34,322 bases of DNA from Mesorhizobium norvegicum (GCF_004919685.1 NZ_SMYZ01000108.1:1-34322), one strand, 5' to 3'; shown: positions 1-8,697, counted from the first letter of the stretch. The notes: generated by a model not told the origin, from the sequence alone. Numbers and translations are program-made.

Positions 1-2169
1 ACAAACAGCCACGCTACCTTCACGGCGACCGACGGGGTTTCCGCGACCGGGTCAGTGTCAGTGGCGGCCGGCAGCTACACCGACGCAGCCGGCAACACTG
101 GTAGTGCTGGCTCCGACACCGTTGCGATCGACAGGCTCAACCCGACCGTCGGGGTCAACATCGTGGCGGCTTCGCTCAGCGACGGCACCCCCAGCTCGAA
201 TGTGACTTTCACCTTCAGTGAGGCACCGGTCGGCTTTGACGCCAGCGATCTGACGATGGCGGGTGGGACACTGGGTCCGATCACGCAGGACACCGCGACC
301 ACTTACCACGCTACCTTCACGGCGACCGACGGGATTTCCGCGACCGGGTCAGTGTCAGTGACGGCCGGCAGCTACACCGACGCAGCCGGCAACACTGGTA
401 GTGCTGGCTCCGACACCGTTGCGATCGACCGGGAGAATCCGACATTTACGGCATGGACTTACGAGACATCCGGCGGATCGAGCAAAAGGATTGTGGTGAC
501 AGGCGTTTCCGACGCGGTCTCCAGCTTTACCATTACCGATGCCGGAACACCGCTCGCCTGGGCTTCGATAATCAAGAACGGTACCACTTGGACCTTTACA
601 GATATCGCAAATGGGGCTCAGCTCCAAAACCACACGTTGACCGTAACTGCTACGGATCCATCCGGGAACACGTTCTCTATAACGCATGCAGCGCCCGCCG
701 GTACCTCCGGCGAGCCCATCAATCTCGCCTTGACCGACCCCTCGCATGAGGGCGCGCTCATCACGGTCACGGTGAAGGACGTGCCTTCGGGCTGGACCAT
801 CGACGGCGCGACGCACAACGCCGACGGAACCTGGACGACACAGACCAACGACCTGCAAGCCCTGACGGTCACCACGCCGTCAGAATTCACCGGTGCAGCA
901 GTGCTTGATGTCTCGATGACCTGGATCAACGCGGACGGCACGACGGGAAGCATGTCGGTTGCCGACAATGTCGAGGCCTATACCCAGGGTTCGCCGATCT
1001 TTGCCTGGTCTGGCGACGATGTGCTGACCGGGTCGAGCGGCAACGATCTCTTTGTCTTCTCGCAGCCGATCGGCTTCGACACGGTGCATAATTTCGACGC
1101 CGCGGCTGACCAGATCGACCTTATCGGCTACAATGGATTGGCAAGCTTCTCCGATCTCCAAACGCATATCGCCGACGATACCCACGGCAACGCGGTGATC
1201 GCGCTTGGCGACGGGCAGTCGATCACCCTTGATGGCGTGCACTCGAACGCACTGACGGCCGGCAATTTCGTCTTCGACCAGACGCCGGTGGTCAACAATG
1301 CAGGCACCATGACGATCGGCGACGGCGCCTTGCTACCGCTGAGCGGCACGATCAACAACAGCGGCCTTATCTCGCTGGACTCGACCGGCGGCGATACGCT
1401 GCTGCAAATCATCCAGCATGGCGTGACCTTGCAGGGTGGCGGGCAGATCCTGCTGTCCGACAGCGCCGCCAACGTCATCTCCGGCACGGGACCGGACGTC
1501 ACTCTGGTCAATGTCGACAACACGATATCGGGCGCCGGCCAGTTGGGCAGCGGGATGCTGAGCCTCGATAACCAGGGCACCATTATCGCCTCCGGCGCGA
1601 ATGCGCTCGTCATCGACACAGGGGGCAGCGTCGTCACCAATTCCGGAACATTGGAGGCGACCGGTTCAGGTGGCCTGACGATCACCGGCGGGCTGGCGAA
1701 TTCCGGCATCCTGTTGGCCAATGGCGGCGACATCGTCATCCACGGCCAGGTTACCGGCGACGGCGATGCCACGATCGGCAATCTGTCGAAGCTGGAATTC
1801 GGCGGCGCCTCGTCGACGGATGTCACCTTCGCACACGATGCGGCCGGCACGCTGCAGCTCGACGATTCCTTCGATTTCAGCGGGCGGATCGGCGGCATCA
1901 CCAATGACGACAGGCTGGAGCTCGAGGATATCCTGTTCGGTGCGGGAACGACGGCCGTCTATCAGGCAAACCAGGATGGCAGCGGCGGAACGCTGACCAT
2001 TTCGGACGGCACCCACGGCACCGCGCTGCATCTGGTCGGCTCCTATGATGCGAACGGCTTCAAGCTTGCCGATGACGGCCAAGGTCATACCGCCGTTTCG
2101 TACAATCCGGCGGAATTCACGCTGACAGGCGTCGGCAATGGAGGAATTTCAAGCGACTTCGTGGTGTGA
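1..2169 (+). CDS. Large repetitive Ig-like/RTX-like protein, probable type I secretion substrate (5' end missing)
   Basis: The frame is open from the first base, so this is the last 722 residues of a longer protein. Visible residues 1-44 are the end of one bacterial Ig-like module, and 45-143 are a complete 99-residue module of the 'SFSEAPVGFDASDLT' type (Big_12-like). Another beta-rich module follows to about 235. At about 334-378 there is an RTX-like stretch (GDDVLTGSSGNDLFVF, then a D-rich 'FDAAADQIDLIGY'), continuing to 'LTAGNFVF' near 427. Residues 430-600 repeat short N-S-G, G-T-I and G-G-L motifs, which suggests a beta-solenoid. The C-terminus ends in DFVV, an acidic residue plus hydrophobics as in many type I secretion signals. 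No cysteine is evident. The exporter and adaptor genes follow directly, so a secreted or surface adhesin-like protein is inferred. Ligand and role are unknown. Confidence 0.8.
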   Translation, partial: TNSHATFTATDGVSATGSVSVAAGSYTDAAGNTGSAGSDTVAIDRLNPTVGVNIVAASLSDGTPSSNVTFTFSEAPVGFDASDLTMAGGTLGPITQDTATTYHATFTATDGISATGSVSVTAGSYTDAAGNTGSAGSDTVAIDRENPTFTAWTYETSGGSSKRIVVTGVSDAVSSFTITDAGTPLAWASIIKNGTTWTFTDIANGAQLQNHTLTVTATDPSGNTFSITHAAPAGTSGEPINLALTDPSHEGALITVTVKDVPSGWTIDGATHNADGTWTTQTNDLQALTVTTPSEFTGAAVLDVSMTWINADGTTGSMSVADNVEAYTQGSPIFAWSGDDVLTGSSGNDLFVFSQPIGFDTVHNFDAAADQIDLIGYNGLASFSDLQTHIADDTHGNAVIALGDGQSITLDGVHSNALTAGNFVFDQTPVVNNAGTMTIGDGALLPLSGTINNSGLISLDSTGGDTLLQIIQHGVTLQGGGQILLSDSAANVISGTGPDVTLVNVDNTISGAGQLGSGMLSLDNQGTIIASGANALVIDTGGSVVTNSGTLEATGSGGLTITGGLANSGILLANGGDIVIHGQVTGDGDATIGNLSKLEFGGASSTDVTFAHDAAGTLQLDDSFDFSGRIGGITNDDRLELEDILFGAGTTAVYQANQDGSGGTLTISDGTHGTALHLVGSYDANGFKLADDGQGHTAVSYNPAEFTLTGVGNGGISSDFVV
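9..429 (+). repeat. Direct repeat of an Ig-like module, copies 9-132 and 306-429
   Basis: Two 124-base segments, offset by 297 bases (99 codons), differ at only two positions (near 37/334 and 64/361). The first copy is the end of the preceding Ig-like module and the second is the end of the next. The repeat probably continues upstream, outside the window. Such near-identity at DNA level points to recent duplication or gene conversion rather than protein-level selection alone. Confidence 0.9.
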
Positions 2170-2232
2170 ACGGAAGGTGCCACGGTCTGCGGCGGCTCAT
2201 CGACCTGACGAGTATCGAGTGGGGTTCTGGAA

Positions 2233-3927
2233 GTGGATAGCAAATCTCGAATTGTGAAGGATGCGCTTCGGGCATGCCGCCGCTATTTCGTGGTTGCGGC
2301 GGCATTCAGCCTGGCGATCAATCTGCTCTACCTTGCGTCCCCATTGTACATGCTGCAGATCTACGACAGGGTCGTCACCAGCGGCAGCGAAACCACGCTG
2401 GTGATGCTGACCCTGGTGTTGCTGGCGGCTTTCCTTTCGTTGGCCGGCCTCGACCTGGTGCGCGCCTCCATCCTGACGCGTGCCAGCGCGCGGCTCGACC
2501 GGTTGCTCTCGGCAAAAGTCCTCGCCGCGTCGGTCGAGACCCCATCGCCGGGCTCCTCGCAAAGCCAGCCGATCCGCGATTTCGATACGTTCAGGCAGGT
2601 GATCACCGGCAGTGGCATCCATGCCCTGTTCGATCTGCCGTGGTCGCCCATCTACATCGGCATCATTTTCCTGCTGCATCCGTGGCTCGGCTTCTTCGCA
2701 CTGGGCTGCTCGCTGCTCCTGATCGCCATGGCCGTGCTCAACGAGTATCTCGTGCGTTCGCCCCTGAAGCAGGCCAACGACCTGGCGACGACCAACTATA
2801 ACTTTACCGAGATGAGCCTCAGAAACTCGGAAGTCGTTCGCGCCATGGGGATGATCGACGGTCTCATCCGCCGCTGGGGGCGCGACCGCAACCTGGCGCT
2901 GCGGCGCCAGGCGGAGGCAAGCGATCGCGCCGCACTGATGTCGGGCCTGATCCGTTTCCTGCGGCTCACCATGCAGTCGCTGATCCTCGGCCTCGGCGCC
3001 TATCTGGTGATCGAGCGGCAGATCACCGGCGGCACCATGTTCGCGGCGAGCCTCTTGCTGGGCCGGGGGCTACAGCCGGTCGAGCAGATCGTCGGCCTTT
3101 GGCGCAGCCTGATCCTGGCGCGGGCGGCGTTGGCAAGGGTCGAGAAGCTGGTCGACGGGGGCGCGCGGAACGAAAGATCGTTCAACCTGCCGAAGCCCAC
3201 CGGCAAGATTTCGGTCGAGCAGGTCAGCTTTGCAATTGCCAGCCAGCAAAAAGTGCTTCTCCGGGACGTATCGTTCCGGCTGGAAGCAGGCGAAGCGCTG
3301 GGAATCGTCGGCCCTTCCGGCGCCGGCAAGTCGACGCTGGCGCGTCATCTCGCGGGCGTCATGCAACCCAGCCGCGGCACCGTCAGGCTGGACGGGGCCG
3401 ACCTGTCGCAATGGGGGCACGACGCGCTCGGCGACCACATCGGCTACCTGCCGCAGGATATCGAACTCTTCTCCGATACGGTCGCCGCCAACATCGGGCG
3501 CTTCAAGACCAATGTCGACCAGGAGGTGATTGAGGCCGCGCGGCTCGCCGGCGTGCATGAGATGATCATCCGCCTGCCGCAGGGCTATGAGACCCAGATC
3601 GGCGAAGGCGGCGCAGTGCTGTCGGGAGGATATCGGCAACGGATCGCCCTTGCCCGGGCGGTGTTCGGAACGCCGAACCTGATCATTCTCGATGAGCCGA
3701 GCTCCAATCTCGACGCCGATGGCGACCGCGCGCTGAGCGACTGCACGATCGAGCTGAAGCGCCGCGGCAGCACGGTGATCATCGTCTCGCACCGGCCCTC
3801 GACCCTGGCGAATGTCGACAAGATCCTTCTGTTGCGCGATGGCGCCGTCGAGGCCTTCGGCATGAGAAACGAGATCGTGGCGCTGCTCAACCAGCGCGCG
3901 GCTCCAATGGCGGTGGCAACCCAATGA
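2233..3927 (+). CDS. Type I secretion ABC transporter, permease fused to ATPase (PrtD family)
   Basis: This 564-residue protein is a half-size exporter of the inner membrane that should energise secretion of the preceding gene's product. An N-terminal membrane domain (hydrophobic segments near 20-40, 55-75, 135-175 and 245-285) is followed by an ATPase domain. Walker A GPSGAGKS is at about 360-367. The signature reads LSGGYRQR at 463-470, with Tyr in place of the usual Gln, and Walker B LIILDEP is at 483-489 with an SHRPS H-loop after it. Length and order match the PrtD/AprD/HasD family. There is no N-terminal C39 peptidase domain, so no leader cleavage is expected. The start is GTG at 2233; the Shine-Dalgarno is weak. 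It lies 63 bases after the substrate gene and 19 bases before the adaptor gene, so the three look like one operon. No TolC-type outer-membrane gene is in the window. Confidence 0.92.
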   Translation: MDSKSRIVKDALRACRRYFVVAAAFSLAINLLYLASPLYMLQIYDRVVTSGSETTLVMLTLVLLAAFLSLAGLDLVRASILTRASARLDRLLSAKVLAASVETPSPGSSQSQPIRDFDTFRQVITGSGIHALFDLPWSPIYIGIIFLLHPWLGFFALGCSLLLIAMAVLNEYLVRSPLKQANDLATTNYNFTEMSLRNSEVVRAMGMIDGLIRRWGRDRNLALRRQAEASDRAALMSGLIRFLRLTMQSLILGLGAYLVIERQITGGTMFAASLLLGRGLQPVEQIVGLWRSLILARAALARVEKLVDGGARNERSFNLPKPTGKISVEQVSFAIASQQKVLLRDVSFRLEAGEALGIVGPSGAGKSTLARHLAGVMQPSRGTVRLDGADLSQWGHDALGDHIGYLPQDIELFSDTVAANIGRFKTNVDQEVIEAARLAGVHEMIIRLPQGYETQIGEGGAVLSGGYRQRIALARAVFGTPNLIILDEPSSNLDADGDRALSDCTIELKRRGSTVIIVSHRPSTLANVDKILLLRDGAVEAFGMRNEIVALLNQRAAPMAVATQ

Positions 3928-3946
3928 GCTGTGGCCGGAGAGATCG

Positions 3947-5284
3947 ATGAGCGACGGCGCCCTCACCTACCGCAGCCTGCCCGGCGAAACCGGTATCCTG
4001 GCCCCGGATTCGATCCGGATGCCGGCCTATGTCGGCATGCTGATCATCGTTGCCTTCTTCGGCATCTTCGGCGGCTGGGCGGCATTTGCCCCGCTGAACG
4101 GCGCCGTGCTCGCCGACGCCGTCGTCAAGGTCGAAGGCAATCGCAAGAGCGTACAGCACTTCGACGGCGGAACGGTGAAGGAGATCCGCGTCAAGGACGG
4201 CGACATCGTCAGGAAGGGCGACATCATGCTGAAGCTGGACGACACCAGGATCCGGTCCGAATTCAATCTCTATGCCCAGCAATATGCGCTGTTGCGCGCA
4301 ACCGATGCCAGGATCCGGGCCGAACTGGACGGCAACGAGGCTGTTACCTTCCCGAAGGACATCCTCAAGGAGCACGAGGCCTACCTTAGGGATGCGATGG
4401 CAAACCAGATCGCCGACCTGGAAAGCCAGCGCGCCTCGATGGCCGGCGCCAGGCAGATCCTCGAGCGGCGGATTGCCGAGCTTGAGGAGCAGATCCAGGG
4501 CAAGCAGTCCCGGGTCGAATCCTACCAGGCCCAGCTGAAATCGACGATCGACGAGAAGGCCAGCCTGTCAAAGCTGCTCAAGGCCGGATTGACGACCCGC
4601 CCGCGCATTCTGGAATTGGAAAGATCCGCCTCGGATCTGCAGGGCCTGATCGACGAGAACCTCGGCGCCATAGCCGGCAGCAAACAGAGCAAAGCCGAAC
4701 TCGATAGCCAGATCGCACAATTGACCAATGAGCGCCGAGCCAAGCTGTCGGCCATGCTGATCGATACGCAGTCGAGCCTTGCCGACCTCGTGCCCAAGAT
4801 GTTTGCCGCCCAGGCTGCCATGGACCGGGCCGAAGTTCGCGCGCCTTATGATGGCCAGGTGATGGATCTCAGCGTCTTCTCGATCGGCGCGATCGTTTCG
4901 CCGGGCCAGACCATCCTCGATATCGTGCCGACCGAGAATTCGCTGATCGTCCAGGCGCAGATTCGCGTCGAGGACATATCGAACCTGCGACCCGACATGG
5001 CGGCCGAAGTTCGTTTCACATCATACAAGCAGCGCTCGATACCCATAATTCATGGACGCGTCACCCGCATTTCGGCGGATCGCATTACCGACAGCAAAAC
5101 CGGGTTTCCCTACTATCTTGCCGACGTAGCGGTCGATCCGGTGGAATTGGCAGCAGCCCCACAGATTGCGCTCTATCCGGGCATGCCAGCGTCAGTCATG
5201 ATCGTTACCGAGGAACGCACCGCACTCGACTACATTTTGGGCCCGCTGGTTGTGTCGTTCCACTCCGCGTTTCGCCAGAAGTAA
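3947..5284 (+). CDS. HlyD-family periplasmic adaptor of the type I secretion system
   Basis: This 445-residue membrane fusion protein should bridge the PrtD-type exporter to an outer-membrane TolC channel. A short cytoplasmic N-terminus is followed by one membrane segment at about 27-49. A biotinyl/lipoyl-like half motif follows (KSVQHFDGGTVKEIRVKDGD, about 67-86). A long coiled coil rich in E, K, Q and L spans about 105-290 and includes GLTTRPRILELER. The second lipoyl half and beta-barrel come next (VRAPYDGQVMDL; later DMAAEVRFTSYKQRSIPIIHG). The C-terminus 'LGPLVVSFHSAFRQK' is a diverged version of the usual 'L.PL..SF..AFRE' ending. Length is normal for the family. The start at 3947 has GGAGAG about 7 bases upstream. 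Confidence 0.92.
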   Translation: MSDGALTYRSLPGETGILAPDSIRMPAYVGMLIIVAFFGIFGGWAAFAPLNGAVLADAVVKVEGNRKSVQHFDGGTVKEIRVKDGDIVRKGDIMLKLDDTRIRSEFNLYAQQYALLRATDARIRAELDGNEAVTFPKDILKEHEAYLRDAMANQIADLESQRASMAGARQILERRIAELEEQIQGKQSRVESYQAQLKSTIDEKASLSKLLKAGLTTRPRILELERSASDLQGLIDENLGAIAGSKQSKAELDSQIAQLTNERRAKLSAMLIDTQSSLADLVPKMFAAQAAMDRAEVRAPYDGQVMDLSVFSIGAIVSPGQTILDIVPTENSLIVQAQIRVEDISNLRPDMAAEVRFTSYKQRSIPIIHGRVTRISADRITDSKTGFPYYLADVAVDPVELAAAPQIALYPGMPASVMIVTEERTALDYILGPLVVSFHSAFRQK

Positions 5285-5294
5285 CGAGCTGCGC

Positions 5295-5336
5295 GCCGTC
5301 CAGCAGCCGGGCGATGAACTTCAGCCGCTCGTCCAT
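5295..5336 (-). pseudogene. Fragment of an insertion-sequence transposase N-terminus (IS481-like)
   Basis: On the - strand an ATG at 5336 opens the peptide MDERLKFIARLLDG. I recognise this as the usual first residues of a group of IS481-type integrase/transposases whose sequence would continue into a helix-turn-helix. A strong Shine-Dalgarno (AAGGAGGG, 7 bases before the ATG) is intact. After 14 codons the similarity stops and the frame runs antisense into the HlyD gene. Only the IS start survives, just beyond the HlyD stop at 5284. The segment upstream of the ATG (5337 to about 5450) may be IS leader, but I cannot place an IS end. The call rests on a short peptide recognised from memory. Confidence 0.5.
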
Positions 5337-5541
5337 GACCTTACCCTCCTTCCAAGGCGCCTTGCTCTCCCCACCCTCAGTATCATCTGCGGTGCGCGTG
5401 CCAGCGCCTTGCATATCAATGGCAACCCGCGCATCACTTTGGGCTGATTGAGGCAGGCGAGATTCCCGGAGCAAAATTGGTGGCCGCCGGTGCGTGCCAC
5501 TGGTTAAGCTTCGTGACAGAATCCCTGCACGAGGCCGCGTA

Positions 5542-6150
5542 ATGCTCACCGATAGCCAGTACATTCTCGAAAGCATCAGCCAAGGCTGCGTGGTGCTTAC
5601 CGATGACGAGTTCGTCATCGACAGGCTGGTGAAGTATTTCGGCAATGGGAGGATCCGATGGCACGTCGAATTCCGTGGGCATCGCATCGAGCTGACCACA
5701 GGCCAGCTTAAGAAGCAGCCCACCTTCCGCAGGAAGATACTCGAACAGGCTGGTGTGCTGCCGCCCCAGCGTGCAGGGACCGACTACAGGCGATGGGCAC
5801 TCGATCTGAGGAAGAATGCGATCGAGCTTCCTTGGCGGGATAGGCCTGTCGATGTCGGTTTCGCCATCGACAGGCTCACCAGCCATGGGGACGAGCGCTG
5901 GACGGTCGAATACCAAGGCAGGGCAATCAAATTCACGACGACCAAACTCCGCAGGCAAGTCAGTTTCCGCAAACGCATGCTGGCCAAGGCCAAGGTGTTG
6001 CCGCCCCAGTTGGACCCGGTTGCCTATCGGAAGTGGATGGACTGGCTCATTCAAAACGCCACCGACGCTGCCCCGCTGGCCGGCGATGCCTTGATGACAG
6101 AGAAAAGTTGGCTAGACGACCTGCCAGAGCTAGCCGGCTGGCAAAAATGA
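5542..6150 (+). CDS. Unrecognised protein with two similar halves
   Basis: I do not recognise this protein, about 202 residues long. It is made of two similar units of about 75 residues. The first runs from 'VIDRLVKYFGNGRIRWHVEF' to 'YRRWALDLRKNA'; the second from 'AIDRLTSHGDERWTVEY' to 'YRKWMDWLIQNA'. Both share the pattern W-x-VE-(F/Y)-x-G-(H/R)-x-I-x-(L/F)-TT-x-x-L-(K/R)-(K/R)-Q-x-(T/S)-FR-(K/R), then VLPPQ, then Y-R-(R/K)-W and a final NA. The units are basic and lack signal peptide or membrane segment, so a nucleic-acid-binding role is possible but only inferred. ATG 5542 has GAGG 7 bases upstream; an in-frame ATG at 5494 would add 16 residues. It sits alone beside the transposase fragment, which suggests an accessory origin. 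Confidence 0.65.
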   Translation: MLTDSQYILESISQGCVVLTDDEFVIDRLVKYFGNGRIRWHVEFRGHRIELTTGQLKKQPTFRRKILEQAGVLPPQRAGTDYRRWALDLRKNAIELPWRDRPVDVGFAIDRLTSHGDERWTVEYQGRAIKFTTTKLRRQVSFRKRMLAKAKVLPPQLDPVAYRKWMDWLIQNATDAAPLAGDALMTEKSWLDDLPELAGWQK

Positions 6151-6284
6151 AGCACCGCCCCAAGGGACCAGCTAAGGGCGGCACGCGCTGCCTTTGCCAT
6201 GCCTGGAGATTTCGTCACACACTGATGACGAAGGAATCTAACCAGAGCCTGGCTCGCTGGCGATCAGAATTGAAATGAGACTCC

Positions 6285-7967
6285 ATGGACCGCTTCAACC
6301 TCGGCACCTATCGCCGCCCCATCTCCACTCGCTCTGCGGAAACCCAGCGCTGGTTCGATATCGGCCTCAACTGGTGCTACGGCTTCAACCATGAGGAAGG
6401 CATCAAGTGCTTTGAGAAGGCGCTGGACACGGACCCTCACTGTCCGATGGTGCATTGGGGCATCGCCTATGCCGCCGGGCCTTTCTACAATCTGACATGG
6501 AAGGAACATGGCGAGGCCGAGGCCAACAGCGCGACCAAGCGCTGCTTCGAACACGTCCAGCTGGCGCGGGCCAATGCGGCTTCCGCCAGCGAGATCGAAA
6601 GGCGCTTGATCGAGGCGCTGGCCTGCCGCTTCCAGAAACCGCACCGGGTGACGCCGCAGGAATTCGAGCAGTGGGATGACGCCTATGCCGCGGCGATGCG
6701 GCTTATGTACCAGGATTTTCCGGACGACCACGATGTGATGGCGCTTTTCGTCGAGGCGCTGATGATGCGCACGGTGCGGCGGCTTTGGAACCTCAAGACC
6801 GGCGCGCCGGCGCCGAATTCCGATGTCGTCGATGCCCTGGACGTTTGCGAGCGGTCGATCCGGTGCGCCGACGGGGCCGGCATTGCACAGCATCCGGCGA
6901 TCGTCCACCTGCATATCCACCTGCTGGAAATGTCCACGATGCCGGAACGCGGCATGCGCTCGGCGGATCTGCTGGGCGCAATGTGCCCCGATGCCGGGCA
7001 TATGAACCATATGCCGGGACACATCTATGTGCTGTGCGGCGAATACGAGAAGGCGAAGCTTGCCAGTGAGAAGGCAGTCCGCGCCAACGACCTCTATCTG
7101 GCCTATGCGGACGAGCCGACCTACTACCTGCTCGGCTGCTGCCACGATCTGCATCTGATGATGTTCACGTGCATGTTGTCAGGCCAGTCCAGGCCAGCGC
7201 TGTGGGCCGCCGACAAAGTGCGCAGCCTGGTCGCGCGCGACGTGGTCGCCATCCAGGACCGGCCCAAGCTCACCCAGACGGTGGAAGGCTACCACGCGAT
7301 GAAATCGCATGTGCAGGTGCGCTTCGGTCGCTGGCAGGAGATCATCGACGAGCCGATGACCGCGGAGCCGGGCCTCTATGTGCTGACCGCGGCCATGCAG
7401 CACTACGCCAAGGGTGTCGCGCACGCGACGCTGGGGCAATTCGTTGAAGCCGAGCGCGAGCGCGACCGGTTCCACAGGCATCTGGAAGGCATTCCAGCCG
7501 AGCGGCGCTTCCTCAGCAACCCGACGCGGGCTTCTCTGGCTGTCGGGGCTGCCCTGCTCGACGGCGAGCTTGCCTATCACCAGGGCCGGCATGGCGAGGC
7601 CTACGGCCATCTGCGGCAAGCGGTCGAGCTTGACGATGATCTGTCCTACACCGAGCCGTGGGCGTGGATGCATCCGCCGCGCCATGCGCTGGCAGCACTG
7701 CTTCTCGACCAGGGCCACTCTGCAGAGGCCGAGCAGGTCTATCGCGACGATCTCGGCCTGAGCGGCAAGGTGCAGCGCTGCGCCCAGCATCCGAACAATG
7801 TCTGGGCGCTGCATGGGCTGGTGGAATGCCTGAGACGGCGCGGCGAGAGCGAAGAACCGGCGCTGCAGGCAAAGCTTGCCCTGGCGCTGGCCAAGGCGGA
7901 CGTGGCGATCAGCTCATCCTGCCTGTGCAGGACGAGCGTGCAATCAGCGCCAAGCTGCTGTCATTGA
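6285..7967 (+). CDS. TPR-repeat protein with conserved His-rich motif
   Basis: The 560-residue protein is built of helical TPR-like units; examples are 'HEEGIKCFEKALDTDPHCPMVHWGIAYA' near 36-63 (motif only in outline) and 'GRHGEAYGHLRQAVELD' near 435. There is no signal peptide or membrane segment, so it should be cytoplasmic. Unusual for a simple scaffold is a dense His region: H203, H208, H210 and H212 in HPAIVHLHIH, then GHMNHMPGHIY with H239, H242 and H246. The C-terminus adds Cys pairs (SSCLCR and SCCH). I recall HMP-x-HIY as a hallmark of a widespread uncharacterised TPR family. Metal binding is a reasonable inference from the residues but unproven. The ATG at 6285 has only a weak Shine-Dalgarno. 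It ends 24 bases from the stop of the convergent isomerase gene. Confidence 0.8.
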   Translation: MDRFNLGTYRRPISTRSAETQRWFDIGLNWCYGFNHEEGIKCFEKALDTDPHCPMVHWGIAYAAGPFYNLTWKEHGEAEANSATKRCFEHVQLARANAASASEIERRLIEALACRFQKPHRVTPQEFEQWDDAYAAAMRLMYQDFPDDHDVMALFVEALMMRTVRRLWNLKTGAPAPNSDVVDALDVCERSIRCADGAGIAQHPAIVHLHIHLLEMSTMPERGMRSADLLGAMCPDAGHMNHMPGHIYVLCGEYEKAKLASEKAVRANDLYLAYADEPTYYLLGCCHDLHLMMFTCMLSGQSRPALWAADKVRSLVARDVVAIQDRPKLTQTVEGYHAMKSHVQVRFGRWQEIIDEPMTAEPGLYVLTAAMQHYAKGVAHATLGQFVEAERERDRFHRHLEGIPAERRFLSNPTRASLAVGAALLDGELAYHQGRHGEAYGHLRQAVELDDDLSYTEPWAWMHPPRHALAALLLDQGHSAEAEQVYRDDLGLSGKVQRCAQHPNNVWALHGLVECLRRRGESEEPALQAKLALALAKADVAISSSCLCRTSVQSAPSCCH

Positions 7968-7991
7968 GCTGGCCGGGCGCCCGCGTTGCCC

Positions 7992-8678
7992 TCAGCCCAG
8001 CCACTTCTCATAGTCGGACACCAGCAGGTGCACTGGGGCGACGTCCTCATCGATGTTGGAGAAACGGCCGATCGGTTCGCGAAAGACATTGTCGGTGAGA
8101 TCGTCATTGACGGTCGACACCTCGCCGATCAGCACATCCTTGCCCTCGGCCCAGAAGGCATGCCAGACGCCCGGCAGCAGCGTCACGCTCTGGCCCGGGT
8201 CGAGCTTCAACAGCCCGCCTGCCGGCAGCCTGTGGATGGTTCCGTCGACCGGCACCGATACTTCGGCCTTGGGATCGATGCCGCCGTCGCGATCGTGCAT
8301 GAACAGTTCCAGCACCAGCTTGCCGCCGCCACGGTTGATGATGTCCTCGGCCTTGATGTTGTGGCGGTGCATCGGCGACAGCTGGTCCTTGCGCGAGATC
8401 ATGATCTTCTCGGCATAGAGCATGCCCATGCCCTTCTTCATGTCCGCGTAGACGCCGTTGCGAACGGTGAACAGGAACAGGCCGAGCTCCTTGAATTTCT
8501 CCTGGCCGTAATCGGTGATGTCCCAACCGAGCCGCGAGGTAAACACCGCCGACGAGTCGACTTGGCGCGCCTTCGCCTCTTCCGGCGACCAATAGGCGAA
8601 GGGCGGCATGATGTAGCCGAAAGAGCGGATGAAAGCGTCGGCTTCGCGGATGATGTCGTTGATGGCGGAGCGTTTCAT
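7992..8678 (-). CDS. D-lyxose ketol-isomerase family protein
   Basis: The 228-residue cupin-type sugar isomerase should interconvert D-lyxose and D-xylulose, and probably D-mannose and D-fructose, using Mn2+ in the cytoplasm. The metal ligands known in the family (two His, one Glu, one His) are visible: H104 and H106 in SPMHRHN, E111, and H173 in PGVWHAFWAE. Spacing and length match the characterised E. coli O157 enzyme. The frame is open upstream, but the ATG at 8678 (MKRSAIND) is chosen because AAGGA lies 8 bases before it; the ATG at 8684 is too close to that site. It is divergent from the PLP-enzyme gene at 8864 and convergent with the TPR gene. No sugar transporter or kinase lies nearby, so the physiological substrate is open. 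Confidence 0.88.
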   Translation of the reverse strand: MKRSAINDIIREADAFIRSFGYIMPPFAYWSPEEAKARQVDSSAVFTSRLGWDITDYGQEKFKELGLFLFTVRNGVYADMKKGMGMLYAEKIMISRKDQLSPMHRHNIKAEDIINRGGGKLVLELFMHDRDGGIDPKAEVSVPVDGTIHRLPAGGLLKLDPGQSVTLLPGVWHAFWAEGKDVLIGEVSTVNDDLTDNVFREPIGRFSNIDEDVAPVHLLVSDYEKWLG

Positions 8679-8697
8679 GATCATGATCCTTCGTATG

